Shown piece by piece: positions 34,810 to 47,430 of a DNA stretch of 64,000 nucleotides (the stretch's first letter is position 1; every line of letters starts with the position of its first letter). A program made the translations under genes and the position numbers. Location: positions 15,188,667 to 15,252,666 of the forward strand of contig NC_087074.1 in the NCBI RefSeq assembly GCF_026151205.1. Direction: 5' to 3'. The notes under the pieces were generated by a model. That model was given only the letters and a program-made list of their open reading frames with translations. It made no database searches and was not told where the DNA came from. This stretch comes from Bolinopsis microptera. Taxonomy: Eukaryota; Ctenophora; Tentaculata; Lobata; Bolinopsidae.

Positions 34810-37473
34810 TCATTGACCACTGTTGGATGTTTGACATTCTCTTTCTCTACTGATGATGTTCGCGAAGGAACTTTGTACGGTAGCCAGGCAGTATCCTTCC
34901 TGACCGTTCAGATCACTGAACAAATATGTGGGCGTTAGGAGTGGACTATTGTTGTTAGGGTACACAAAGAAAACGGGTTTGTCAAGTATGCACATTCTTG
35001 TCATGGATATTCTTTCATACGACTCAAATATCAAAAAAACGATCAAAGATGAGCATCAGGATTGTGGCTGAACTAAATTGAGAAATTGCGAACGAAAGGT
35101 TCAAGATAATCATAATTGACAAAAGACACAGCTTTTGAACTAATACTTACTCTTCGTGTGTAGCGTCGTAGAGAAACTGTAGTTCTGATATCAGCTCCGG
35201 TGTAGCAGCCCGGGTGATGATGTAGATGGAGATAGGCATCATGTCATCTGCTCCCAAACAGCCGATCTCGTTAGCTTCCTCTTCACTTTTTCCTGTGGGG
35301 GATATTTGGGGTCATTGTCGAGGGATCACGTACCCAATATAATAATATGTACATATACCCAATATAAGATCGCGTATAACTATTAATTTAATTCCAACTC
35401 CAACTTGTGTAGAAATTATCTTTGTTGTAATTGTGATATGACCGTTCATTCCGTGCGCTTTAACATTCCAAGTGATTAAAATACTCTTTTTGAAAATTAG
35501 TACCACAGTTCAGGTAACACACAGACGTTCAAAGGAGTGCAATAAAACAAATAGTCACATACACTGTGCTAGTAAGCACAGTGTGTGTGTGTGTGTGTTA
35601 AGTGTTTAACCATGATAGTCTGTGCTCCCAAAAGATGACACAGTGTCTGAATCAGCCTCCGATGAGAATTGAACTCATGACCCCTGGTTTACAAGACCAG
35701 TGCTCTAACCACTGAGCTACGGAGGCGATGATTGTGAGAAATTGACTAAATATATATACATTTCCATTGCCCTGATCAGGCAATAAAATGTAATAGAGAC
35801 CCATCGAACCATGCGTACCTCACAAAGTGTACTGTGTACCTCACAAAGTGTACCGTGTACCTCACAAAGTATACAATTTCAACAAAATGTGCCAATTCTA
35901 TCTTATCATGCGATTCTGTGTACATCGACAGTAATGAGATTCTCACATTGATTGAAAAGATAATTTTAAGTTGAGTTGAAATGTTGATCTACTTTCATGC
36001 AGGTTAATATATTGATACACATATCTTAAACAATATTTTACAAGTGAACTTCGAAACAATAATTTTCAATACCCCTCCTAAAACACAAGAAAATATTTTC
36101 TAAATTCCCTCCATATGTATAGAACTTTTGCACAACATAACCGGGAGTGGTGAGAAGACAGCATACTGAGCTACAAACACTTGTTATAACTTTGCTCAGG
36201 GGAAGGTCTGAGATGACACTCTGTTCGTGAGGAACACAGTCCAAACACTGGGGGTCAAACCAGCAACCCGGTCGGGGGAATCAACGAGCGAAAGATGTGA
36301 CGTTAACGTCACGGACGTGATGAAGGGGTTCCACCATTGAAAATGCATCCCGTCAGATTATCAGTGTGATATGCTAAAATCAACTCAATTCAGACTACTC
36401 TCGCACCACTCCCTTTTTATACAAGTTATAAGCACAATTTCATGACATACACAGATGAATTGTACAGAAAGCGGGTATGTTAGTGGATGTACAGAGTACC
36501 GTATGGTACCGTATATTACCGTACCTGATTGAAGGTAGAAGAGTTTGACACAGGAACAAATAGTTTCCAGGAAAGAAGTGAGGAGTTTGAACTTGGTGAC
36601 AGGGGAATAAGTCTCAGGTATAGAGAGCAGAGAGTCTATTGCTGCTTGGTATGGTGCATCTCCTAGATAATACCTGGCATATCAAAGTGTTATCTTCAGC
36701 TTAAGTCGTGGACTATTTAAGGTATGCGTGACGTAATGGTACTAATAGAAAAGTTTCACAGCGTATTTTCGAAAGAACATTCGTATGAGCACCCATTAGA
36801 TAAGTTGATGTTTGTATTCTAGATGAACGAGCAGCAAATATCAACGAAAATAAAGCATAATTTTTAACATACCTCTGTTTGATGTCGGGGAAGGTCCTAA
36901 TATCATCCTGACCGTGTTTAGTGATATACTTTTTAAACACAATGATTTCATCCTCCTTTAAGAAGCTGAACGTTTCCAGGAGGGGAGCTAGGAAGGGGTT
37001 GTAGAAAGTATCAGAGAGCTTGATCTGCAGTAGTCTCACTCCTTCCTGTTAAATAGATGTTGTTACTGAAAGATGATTAAGTCAAAACGCAGTACTGCAC
37101 AGTTGAAGAACTGATGGAGAGTTGTTCCCAATCCCGTATGCATGCATATTAATCAACTACTTGGAGTTGGCGCTTGACTGCGGTATTATCAAGAAGGACA
37201 GATCACCGACACTATCCAACGAACCCAAAAGTGATTTGTTGGCAAGTCGGTGTAAAACAAGCAACCCTGGCCTTGTAAGCCAATTTAAAGCCAATGAAGG
37301 ACAGATGGTAAACTACTGGTTTAAGCTGTTACCTCGCAGTTGAACATAGGGTACAGGTTGTAAAGTATTGTAGTGAGATTTATAACAAATTCTGACATGT
37401 CTCCCGTTATCGCTTCTACTTCCGCCTCAATCCCGGGATAGAGGGACTCTTTTTCTGCTTTTGTAGATGCCAT
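34810..37473 (-). CDS. VPS9D1: VPS9-domain protein, VPS9D1-like (Rab5-type GEF)
   Basis: Five exons, 37473-37333, 37045-36873, 36673-36525, 35292-35151 and 34915-34810, join in frame to 236 residues. The C-terminal part is a VPS9 domain: LGADDMMPISIYIITRAATP holds the catalytic GADD, followed by ELISELQFLYDATHEE and GQEGYCLATVQSSFANII. The helical part before it (EGVRLLQIKLSDTFYNPFLA) has the layout of the VPS9D1 C-terminal region. VPS9 proteins load GTP on Rab5-family GTPases at early endosomes. The start at 37473 may be internal, because bases just upstream (catcacag) look like a splice acceptor in phase and VPS9D1 proteins are much longer. Upstream exons would then lie in the poor-quality region beyond 37.6 kb. 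A tRNA-Thr gene lies in the third intron. Confidence 0.85.
35570..35600. repeat. (GT)n microsatellite
   Basis: About 10 GT units inside an intron of the VPS9D1-like gene. Confidence 0.85.
35655..35726 (-). tRNA. tRNA-Thr (anticodon TGT)
   Basis: 72 bases fold as a complete cloverleaf without intron. The 7-bp acceptor pairs gcctccg with cggaggc; the D arm is gctcagtggttagagc; the anticodon stem ctggt/accag holds the loop cttgtaa with anticodon TGT; the T arm is atgag-ttcaatt-ctcat. A-box (tagctcagtgg) and B-box (gttcaattc) promoters are good. It sits in an intron of the VPS9D1-like gene, on the same strand. Confidence 0.95.
35815..35877. repeat. 21-bp tandem repeat, 3 copies
   Basis: The unit gtacctcacaaagtgtactg is repeated three times with 1-2 changes each, in the same intron as the tRNA. 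Confidence 0.85.
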
Positions 37474-38839
37474 GTAGATCTGTGATGTTATTTATTAAAA
37501 CTTAACTTTGATTTTTATCTAAAATAACTTAACTTTTTTGATTTAAGGTGTCAATCGGGAAAATGAAAAGGCAAGTATGTTGTAATTAATTGAGCCCATG
37601 TGAAATAAACCATTTGATTCAAGGAATATAACCATGTTATATAAAGTGGTGTTTAAACGAACAGATTTAAATTTTATGGGGGACCCAAATTAAATTGCTG
37701 ATTACATCCCATTGCATTGTAAGGTTACGTGAAGTAAACCCCTAAATTAAACCGTTTTATTAAAAAATTATTTAAAATTTAAAAAAATAATTTTCTCCCT
37801 CTTGTTTTTAAAGCGGGTACTATTTAAGGATTGTAGAAAGTTGCGAATGAGGGCATTTTCCCCCACAAAAAAAGCTGTTGTTACTTTATTTCGGGGGTTG
37901 AAGAAATTTAAAAACATCGAAAAAAACCAACCTGATTTTTAAATTGGAAATGTCAGTAAACATGTTTAATAAAAAAAAGAATTCTTCCCCCCCCACCCCC
38001 CCCCCACCATTAAACCTACCAAATACTTAAAAGAATGTGGGTTTTTGATCATGGGTCAAAAGGGGGTCCAATTACACCGGCCATTTGAATAAAGGGAAGG
38101 CCGGTTTTTAAAAAACCCGGGGGGTTCATACACAAACCGGTTCAACAAAGCGGGTGGTCTAGGACGTGCACTGTTTTGGTTTGGTAAAAAAGTGGGGTTC
38201 ACAACTTTTGAGGTTGATTTCTAAGCAATGGGTAGAAAGTGTGTGCCAGATGACGCAAAAGGGGTCGTGTCTTTTTTACTTTCACAAAAGCTTAATTTGT
38301 TAAACTATATTTTCAATTTAATAGTCCACAGGTGACTGATTTTTTAACAACGTGCTACAAAAGGAAAAATTTTCCCACAGAAAACTAATTGGTTTTATGC
38401 ATAAATTAAATAAGGTGGACATAAATAAATTATAATTATATAATAGAGGGGGAAAAGGGGCTTATTTGGTTTAAAGATGGGGGGGGCCAAAATTATTGGG
38501 GATCTTTAACCAAGTAATTTTTTTGCAAAAAATTGTATTATATTTTATCAGGGGGGAAACAATTTTTATTACTTGAAAGGGAATGTTCCAGTGTTTCATG
38601 TATTAAATTAATTCTTAAGGAAGGGGTACTTAAATTAATAAATTTAACATTAATATTTATTTACAATAAAATACAAAAAAGGGTTGGTGCCCACATTAAA
38701 TTGGGGCCGTGGGGGGCCAATAACAGTTTGAAAAAACACCCCACCAATATCATTGTTTTGCTAAAAGGCTAATTTCAACATCTCCTGGGGCTTACGTACC
38801 AGGTATTTAATTAACAATAAAAATGTTTTAAAAATCTTA

Positions 38840-39020
38840 ACGTAGATAAATAGATTGGTTATTTAAAAACTTTGAGTTTATCTTAAAATATATTATTAAA
38901 ACTTTGATTTATTTTAGATAAAAAAAAAGGTAAATTAAAACGTGATTTATTTAAAATAATAGTTAATTTGTAACTTGAATTTATTTAAAGATGTTAATTT
39001 AAAAACTTTGATTTATAAGG
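38840..39020. repeat. AT-rich imperfect tandem repeat (aaactttgattta)
   Basis: Repeated aaaactttgatttat and related units. The same phrase (aacttaactttgatttttat) occurs at 37497-37540 in the last good-quality intron, suggesting that the low-quality DNA is genuinely contiguous with the locus. Confidence 0.55.
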
Positions 39021-40130
39021 TTTAGGCGGGGTTGGGGACCGCGGCCTCACACCATGGGCCAAAATAAAAGGATTTGCCTCTCCCATGGGGCTTTCATTAC
39101 TAAGGGGGTAACATGTTTGTTTCAGTGGGGACATTTTTTGCAACTCCGGGGGTTTGCGGATTCTTGTTACATTCCATGCTCCTTTTTACTTGGATATTCA
39201 TTGGAAACAACTTTTAAACAAATTGTTGGCTTTCTCGCTTGTGGTACCCCCGTATTTGCCTGCAAAGGTAAGGGATAGGAAGGAGTTTTCATGCAAAATG
39301 GGCTACTGCAAATATGCCAAATGGGGGGGGAATTATAGAAATTTTTTTTGAAATTTGTTTTAAATTGAAAATGTTTATTCTTTTAGGAATAATGGCAATA
39401 CATTTTAATCCAGTTGCAGGGGAGGGGGGCCGGTAGGGAGGGGTTGGAGGTTTGCCCTTTTTTAGCACTTCTCTGCATAGGGGAATTTTTTGGCTAACTT
39501 GGATTCCGGGGTTATAAAGGGTCCCAATTTGGGTACACTTCCCAAAATCCCACCCGGAGAGCCGCCAGGGTTGGGTCAGGCTGCTGTTACCAAAAACCCT
39601 TGTGGGGGGAGGCCACCACCCGCCCATTATTTTTGTCATATTAGGGGGCCAACGTATATGGGAAAATTTGTAATTCTTTTCAGTTTCTGAAGGGTCGTTT
39701 GAGGAGGGGGACCTTCAAAAAAAAACTTGGGTTTAAAAATGGGGTGACTGCAATGTAACAATGGGTTTATTTTTTTTTTTTCCCTTGGGGCCACTATTTT
39801 TTTTATGGAAATCTTTTCAAAAAAATTGTTACATAACAATATAACATTGTGGGGGGCCAAAAAAAATAATATTAACAAAATTTTACACTTAACTGAATTT
39901 ATAGCGATTCTAATGGACAACGATGTATGTTTAATTTTTTCATAAGGGGGGGGGGAGAAACCAAGGTAAACAATACGCCAGTTTTAAAAAAATTGTAGTC
40001 GGAACATACCCACACCGGCACAAGCCTAGTTCCGAGGTTAAATGAAAAAATCCAATAATAATATTTATGTTGATTAAAAAATTCAATTGTCCAATCCAGT
40101 TTCCCCTTCTCGGGAGGGGGGCGGGGCCTT

Positions 40131-41171
40131 TTACGGATCTTTATGGTTTTCCCTTATTAAACATGGAACCTCGCTTTGAGGCTCCAATCCCCGTTTTTTC
40201 TGCTTAACTGTCAAGGAACAAAAAAAACTTATTATTTTCCTGCAATAGGGGCAAAGCTCATCTTGGCTCGGGCTCTTGGGATTCGGTCGGGGCTGTTTGT
40301 TACCCACTTGAGGGTCATTTTTTAAAAACCCCCTTTCCCCAACTTTCTTCTTAGTTTTTTCTCGGGCTATGCTCATACACTTTGCCGACTGATTTGAAAA
40401 GCCGCTGAGAAGGGTTGGAAAATACTTGATTAGTTTAACGGGCTGGTCCTCTCCATTTTTTTGATTCCCCCAGTTTTTTCTTCCCCTCCTATTTTACAGC
40501 AAAGAAATACGATTCGAGGGGGTTTCTCAATCCCTATGTTTTATTTTCTAGTTAACCTTTCAAGCCACTCTCCTTGTTTCCCCAGGATTTTCTTTCACTC
40601 TTTTTTTTCTGGTAAGGGGGGGGGGGGGACAAACCGTTATAGGATTGGACCAGATTTTGGGGACCTTTACAATTCCTCTTTCCTCGGAGGAGGGCCCCAC
40701 GTTTCAGTGGCAGGCAGCCTTTCCATTTCTTTAGGTTTTGGCTAGCGCCTTTGCTGCATTTGGGGGGTGAATTTCTTCACCAAACTAAAAACACTGGGAC
40801 GGACCAGGGGGGGGCTTTTGGAGTTTCGCTTTTCAAACTGGTCGTCTGTAAACAGAGGGTTCCAATTCTTGCACTTCTTCTATCTTCAATTGGGCAATTG
40901 TTCCCACTTGCAGGTTTTAATCCCCACAGTGTTTCTATCGCAAAATCCTTTTTCGGGGGGTTCCTTGCAGTTGGTTCGATTTTCAATCTTTGTTTAGGGG
41001 TTTTTGGTAGCTGGATAAAAACCCAACAAAGCGGGGGATAAACAAATTAACTGGTCGGTGGAATGGGGTCGATTTAAAAGGTTTCCCCCAAATTCCCCAA
41101 TCCCCCACCACAGCGTTAAGCCTTGGTGAATCTGAGGCTTGGTTGAGGGCGTTTCTTTTCGGTAACAACAT
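40131..41171 (-). other. Broken coding-like stretch with a CPYC motif
   Basis: Minus-strand frames taken in order read KRNALNQASDSPRLNAV, then FAIETLWGLKPASGNNCPIE and RRSARIGTLCLQTTSLKSET, then after several breaks PNPKSPSQDELCPYCRKII. The balanced composition differs from the surrounding Gly/Pro/Phe artefact ORFs. It could be a retroelement ORF or a host exon with uncorrected indels. Not identified. Confidence 0.35.
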
Positions 41172-41804
41172 TTTGGTTTTTCTGGAACACCCTTTTGTTG
41201 GCCGGGGCTTGAACGCTTTTCACGGTTGAGTTACAGCATTTAATTGAGCCCCCCCACCCAAAAATTTCGTTTTCAGGCATAACCATTGATCTTGGAATTT
41301 TGGAGGTGTAGAGTTAATTCCAAAACGGCTAAATTTTTGTCAATTGTTTCAAAGATTTCTCCAAGTATTTGTTAACCCATTTGGGATGTACAATTGTTAC
41401 AACGGCTGGGGGGGGGCCCAGTTTAATGATGTTACCACGGGAGTATTTAATTTTTTTATCTTGCTTTTTACCCACAAGTGAGGGGTGCTGTTTTAAAAAC
41501 CGACGCCAAAAATTTGCAAATTAAAAAAAACTGGATAAGGGGGGGGGGGGTGGGGGGGCGTGAACCCAGTGGAAAAAAAGGTCAATGAAATGCCAAAAAT
41601 TGGCTTATTTTTTTTTGGTTAAACAAAATAATAATAAGGCGTTTTGGGCCCCCATTTTATGGGGGACCATTTGTTTTATTACAATTACTTAATTTTAAAC
41701 GGTTTATATTTGTTTTTCATTTGTTTTGGCCATCTAGTGCACCTGTAAAATAATTAAGCCTTCTTAATACTACGGACCTATTTTATATTTGAAAAATAAT
41801 TAAA

Positions 41805-42209
41805 CTATTTGTAACGGGAACCCTTCATAAAAATTCCCCCACACGGGATTCCCCTTCCCCATTTTCCATCCAATCTGCCCTTCCTAGCATTCACGCCTTT
41901 TTTCTCTTTGTTTCCCAGCCTTTCCAGTTTTCCTTTGCTCTGGCACTTTCTTAGGGGGCCAGCGGTCTTCTCCATGGCTTCCCGCCGCCAATTATTTTTC
42001 AGGTTTCCCTTCCCTCCTGAGGCCAACGGGCCAGTGTCTAAACCTTCCCCCACCGGGCGGCATTCACCCTCCCCTTGGGCATAGGGCCTGTTCTTCCTCG
42101 TAATTTTGCGCAGGCAAGCCAAAACGCATTTTTTTTCTGCCGGTGGCTTTGCTCCCATTTCTGGGGGGGGGGGGGGGGGAGGGGACTTTTATTTATAGGG
42201 AAACAAAAA

Positions 42210-42243
<34 letters not shown>

Positions 42244-42900
42244 GTTTTTCATTTGGTTACCCAACCAAGGGTTGGGTTACCCAAAGGGAGAAGGAAGGAA
42301 AGTAGGGTAGGCCTCCGGGGGTTATTTGATGGTTTGCCTTGGGTAAATGTTAATTTGTAGCTTGTGTTGGAAAGGGTTGAGGGGCCCAAAGTGCTTTGTT
42401 TAGGGGAAAGTTTCCGAGAAGGGGTACAACGTTTGTGGAGGGTTTGTCTTTTCCCTGGGGGGGGGGGGGAAGATGGGTTTGGGTTCCGGGGAGGAAAAAA
42501 TATTTTATTGCTGCTTTGAAAGCTCGGACAAGGGGTTCCAACGTTTCAGCCTTGAGGATTGGTTGAATTTTCGTATAAGTTTGGTTTAAAAAGGTGGGTT
42601 GATCTTCCCATGATGGGGTGGCCTGGTGAATTTTCATTTGCCGGGGGGGTTATATTTTAGGCTGGGTGGAACATTCAGGGGTAATTAATGGAGTCCCAGG
42701 GAGGGGACCAAAGCAAAGTCAGGCGCCAACCCCATCTCCCCTCAGGGCTCCTGGACGGTGGTAGGTGGCTCAGTTGGTGGGGCCGCTTGGGAGGAGGTGG
42801 TGGAAGAGCCGGGCCTTGTGGGTAAAATTTTCTGAAGTAAGGTGGAGCTTCCAGCGGTATTGAGGGGGAATGGCGCCTTTGGGATTGAGGGTCAAACACT
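41805..42900 (-). repeat. Unidentified coding repeat, copy 1 (inverted pair)
   Basis: Minus-strand order: a Pro-rich part, SPPWDSINYP, MKIHQATPSWEDQPTFLNQT, a part ending near FFLPGTQTHL, NVVPLLGNFPLNKA, a GYPTKG-type segment, then KCVLACL, GPLASGGKGNLKNNWRREA and RKCQSK. All parts have counterparts in the same order at 46339-47430 on the other strand. Probably a transposable element ORF; family not recognised. The frame is broken throughout. Confidence 0.6.
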
Positions 42901-43639
42901 CAGGGAGGGGGCGTGCCTCTTTCTTTCAAAGGGGGGGGCCGCTTACCATTTTTATTGTGGCGTTTGCAAGGCGGGTAATACTCACTTTCAGTTTTCGAGG
43001 GGGCCAAGGGATCTAAAGTTTTCTCTGGTTCTTATTTCGGGTCACCACCAAATCAAAACACATTAAGAGGGGGGGGGGGGGGAACCGGGTTTAACTGAAA
43101 AATATTATCCATTCCATAATCATTCTTGAGGTAAATTAGGAAAAAAACAAATTCAGGGGTTCGAGGTGACAATTTTCCAAATGGTGAAGCTTTGCTAAAC
43201 CAAAAAATGGGGAGTAATTATGTTATGATTTAAATTTAAATTTTTTTATTTCGGGAACGGCAGGGGGGGGACAGAAATTGCATACTTAATGGTTAATAAT
43301 TAATCGACTGTGTTTTTTTTTATGAATAATCTTTGTTGACCAGTGTTCATTTGACACACTGTTTAACTTACCAATTACTATTTTAGATAAAAAAATGGAT
43401 AAAAACTAAAAAAAAACCGTTTGTTGCCAATGGGGAATTATTTGGTTGCAGGAATTTCAATTGACAAATAAAACCAAAGGAATTTTTACTGTTGTAAATT
43501 TTTAGTGTGGACACCTTAATAATTTTAAAAAAAAGAAAAGGGATAAAATCAAGTGGGGACAAATTGGTAATAAAAAAACCCTTTACCAACCCTAGGGTCA
43601 CAACCAGGAGATAAACAATTTTTTGTTGTGGCTAAGTTT

Positions 43640-43800
43640 GGTGGCCTTTAATGATAAAGCCTTTTTTCTGTAGGTTTTCCTTCATATTCAACACGGTCAA
43701 AGCATAGGCGAATTCTCTACCAGCTTCATTCAAAAAAACGGCTGTGGGAACTTTCCCGTCATTGCTTTACTGTCAAAGGGAGCTGTGTATGCTATGTTTT
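43640..43800 (-). CDS. Partial exon resembling a MIT domain, frameshifted
   Basis: On the minus strand the frame IAYTAPFDSKAM (about 43797-43762) shifts by one base near 43760 and continues as VFLNEAGREFAYALTVLNMK to about 43680, ending ENLQKKG. The spacing A-x(3)-FD-x-K-x(2)-G...A-V-F-x-N-E-A-G-x-E-F-x-x-A-L fits the second and third helices of a MIT domain. It is on the same strand as the VPS9D1-like gene, 6.2 kb upstream; VPS9D1 proteins have a MIT-like N-terminus. Other MIT proteins (calpain-7, VPS4, ULK3 types) are equally possible. Confidence 0.45.
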
Positions 43801-46338
43801 TATTTCGACCCTTTGTGCACGGGCCTAAGGAGCTTACCCCTGTCATTTCTGGCCCCCCACTTGCACAGGAGGAGATCAGGTTTTTAGGGGCATTTTGTGC
43901 ATTTTTCATTAAATTTTTTCCCTATTGCAAAATTTTTGCCTTGGGCCTTTGTCTATAATAGGTTCTTACCCAACAACCGGGGGGACGAACCACCAACCCA
44001 CAACACAAGGGAAGGAACCTCCCTCAGTATTTTACCAAAATTTTTCATTTATTGGGCATAGGTATCCCTATAATTAAATTATGGGTAGGTCCCCAGGAAA
44101 AAATGGGATAAAATCCACCATTTTTCATGGTTTAAAACTTTTGGGGGAAATGTTGAAAAAAAACTTTCCCACCTCTGTGGACCCATGGTTCAAAGGGAAT
44201 AAAGCTCTGGGGAAAAATTTTAGGAATTGTCCCATTTATTGAAATACTGGAGGTGTTAGTTAACCATTCCCTTTAAAAACCAGTTAGTGTACCTTTTGGA
44301 CAAATCTTTGGTTATTATCTTATTTTCTTGCCAAGAGCCCAAATTTTTTTGCGCCCCTGAAAATGGGCAAATGGAAAACCAATTTTTCTAAGGGGGGGGG
44401 AAGTTTAGGCCACCCCAATAAGTATAACTGCAATGGTTTTTAATCATAGCTCTCTTTCAATCGCTTATTAATAGGGTCTTACATAATTTTTATTAGCCAC
44501 AAAAATATTGGGGAGGCTATAGTGCACACCACCATTAATTTGTATTTAAATTAAATCCATCCAGTAAAAAAAAAATAAGTTAATTGTGAAAATTTGGGAA
44601 AAAAATTTACCTCACTGGGTCTTTCTTATTATTTTTGTTAAACCAAAGTGTGTTTTTTTTTTATAACAAATATCTCTTCTTTTCCTCCTCCCTCTCCCCC
44701 CGCCGCCGTTGTCGTTTCCCCCCCGATCCCGGGATGTTGTTGTTGAGAAAGAGATGGTAATAAACCACTTTGTTTAACAATATAGGAAAGCCAGTGGGAG
44801 TATTTTTTTTTTCCAAATTTCAATTACTTTTATTTTTTTTTAACTTGGATTGATTTATTAATTAACATTTAATGTTGCTATGTCATAGTGGTTGTTTTGT
44901 TTGGCTTTAATAAAAATATTTGATTGACCCTTTTAAAAATTAAGCTTTGAAGAAGAGGGCTTAAGTATTAACCATCCAGTTAACGTATGGGTGGGGCATT
45001 ACTCTTAGAAAACAATTGTTTTCTATTTGGCCCCATTCTGCGGCAAAAATAATTTGTGGCCTTGGCAGAATTTAGATTATTCCCAAGATAAAAAAAAGGG
45101 TACACAAATCTGGTTAAAAGGGAATGTACTTATTACACCTCAGGTATTAAAAAATTTATTTTATAAAATGGGGGAACATTCTTATATTTTACAGAGCTAT
45201 TCTGGGAGGGGAGGGGACATGGGTTCCGAGGGTAGGGAGTTTTTTCAACATTCAACTAAATAACCATGAAAAATGTGATTTCCTTTTCTGGGACTTAAAA
45301 TTAATTATTTATATGGATTACTTTATGCATGTAAATTTGTATTTGAAGGAGGTTTCTCTTGTGAGTTTGGTGTTGTCGGTTGTGTTAGGGGTTAACCTAT
45401 TTATAGGGCAAGGCAAAAAAAATTCGAATTGGATTTTGAAATGAAAATGGCCTAACCTGGGAATCTTTTCTCTGTGTGGTCAGTTTTGGCTGGAAAAATT
45501 GGGGGGTGCACAGGGGTAAGCTTGGCGTGGGGGACAAAGTCGATATAAACATTAAAAAAACCCAGAGCTCTTAGACAGTAATGCATGGGGGGGGGGGGGG
45601 ACGGATTACCCAGCGTTGGAATGAAGTTGGTAGGGGGAAGAAATTTTCGCTTGCTAATGGGGGGGGACCTTTGTGATATGAAGGGGAGTAACTAATTTCC
45701 AGGGGAGGGCTTTAAAAGGCCATTTACTAAGCCAACAAAACAAAATTTTTTATTTTCTTTGGTGAACTAGGTTGTGGTTGGTTTCCAATTGTCTTTGGAT
45801 TTTTATCCTTTCTTTTAAATTATTAAGGTGTCTAAAATACAACAGTATTCTGTTGTCAATGAATCCTGCACCAAATATAAAAAATTTTCATAGGGGCAAA
45901 AGTGTTTAATCCATTTATTCATAAATTTTAGTATCTGTTTAAGGTTTGAAACAAAACAGTTTTGTCAATGGGACTCCTGCACAAAGATTAATTTTCAATT
46001 AAAAACACAGATCGAATATTTATTAACATTAAGTATGGCCAATCTGTTCCTTGTGCCGTTTGATAAAAAATTTTAATTTATAATACAATAAATTACTTCC
46101 CCATTTTTGTTAGCAAATAAGGGCTTTCCATTTTTGGCGAAAAAAAATTGTCTCGACCCTTGAATTGTTCTAAATAAAAACCCTCTAGATGATTTAATGA
46201 TGGATAATATTATTCAAGTTTAAACGGGGTCCTTTCTAATGTTTGTTATGGGGTGACGATAAAGGACGATGAAAACTGTTAGATTTGCTGGCTTCTGATA
46301 GGTGTAATTTGACCGGCTGCAAAAGCCCACATTAAAAA

Positions 46339-47430
46339 ATGGTAGCGGCTTGGAAAAGGGGGGGGAACAAGGTGGGGGGCCCCGCCTCCTGGGGGGGAGT
46401 TAACCACCAATCCCCCAAGCATAGGCAATTCCTTCAATATAACCTGCTTGAGATCACTTTCAGATTTTACCACAACGCTCTCCTCTCCAAGGGCAGGGGC
46501 CCACCCCATCTTGAGGGCTCCCTCGGTCCAAAGGGGAAAATGCTGGAGGGGAGATTGGTTGGGGGCCTGGACTTTTGCTGTATTCCATCCTGGGACTCAT
46601 TACCTGAAGTTGTTCAAGGGCTGATTAAAAAAAATAACCCGGCAAGAATGACCCCAGGCCCAAAACCCATCAATGAGATCAAGGGCCCCCCCCCCACCTT
46701 TACCCAGCTATACGTAAATCACCATCTCAGGATCTTGGGAGCGTGGGGAATTTGATGTACCAGCTTCAAGGGCAAGCAATAATTTCCCGGGAACAAACCA
46801 TTCCTTCCCCGGAAGAACAAACCCTCACCAATATATCGGTTTTACCCTTCGGGGTAACTTTGCCCTAAAAAAAACAACAGCCCCCAACTTGCCATTCCAA
46901 ACTTTCAATACACAGCTACATTACAATTAAACCCAGCCCAACCCATTCCATCATTAAAACCAGGAAGCTTTCCTAACTTTCTCTTTCTCCTTTGGGGGTT
47001 ACCCCAAAAACCCTTGGTGGGGTACCAATGAAAAAAACAGTCCCGTTGTATCTTGAATGGTCTTCCCCCGGGGATGGGGGAAGCAAGCCACGGCAGAAAA
47101 AATGCGTTGCTCTTGCTTTGGGCGCATTTGTTTACGAGAGAGACGGGGGCTGCCAAACAGGGGGGAGGGTGGAATGGCGGGCGGTGGAGGTTTTAGGACC
47201 TGGCCCGTTGCCTTCAGGAGGGGAGAACCTGAAAATAAATTTGCGCGGGAGCTGGGAGGGGAAGGTACGCTGGGGATTTAAGGGAAGTCAGAGCAAAATG
47301 GATAAAAAACTGAGGTGGAACCAACAGATGGAGCTGCGGGAGGCAGGAAGGGGCAGGGATGATGGGGGAAAATATGGGGGGAGGGGAAAACTTGTGGGGA
47401 AACAATTTTATGAGGTATCGATGTCACCAT
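46339..47430 (+). repeat. Unidentified coding repeat, copy 2 (inverted pair)
   Basis: Plus-strand order: YNLLEITFRFYHNALLSKG, LVGGLDFCCIPSWDSLPEVV, PPTFTQLYVNHHLRILG, WYPTKG-like segment (seen in reverse), KKCVALALGAF, LPSGGENLKINLRGSWEG and QSKMDKKLRWNQQMELREAG. Residue and DNA similarity to 41805-42900 is clear despite indels. The SWDSLPEVV phrase recalls the WNxLP motif near LINE ORF2 ends, but nothing else confirms a LINE. Confidence 0.6.

Noticed and set aside
42211-42240. 30-base G run as a G-quadruplex or regulatory site
   Set aside because: Lies in the homopolymer-inflated region, so the length is not trustworthy.
46279-46509. Minus-strand ORF with SVVVKSESDLKQVILKELPM
   Set aside because: It reads well, but the same DNA aligns with copy 1 of the inverted repeat in the other coding sense, so it is probably antisense.
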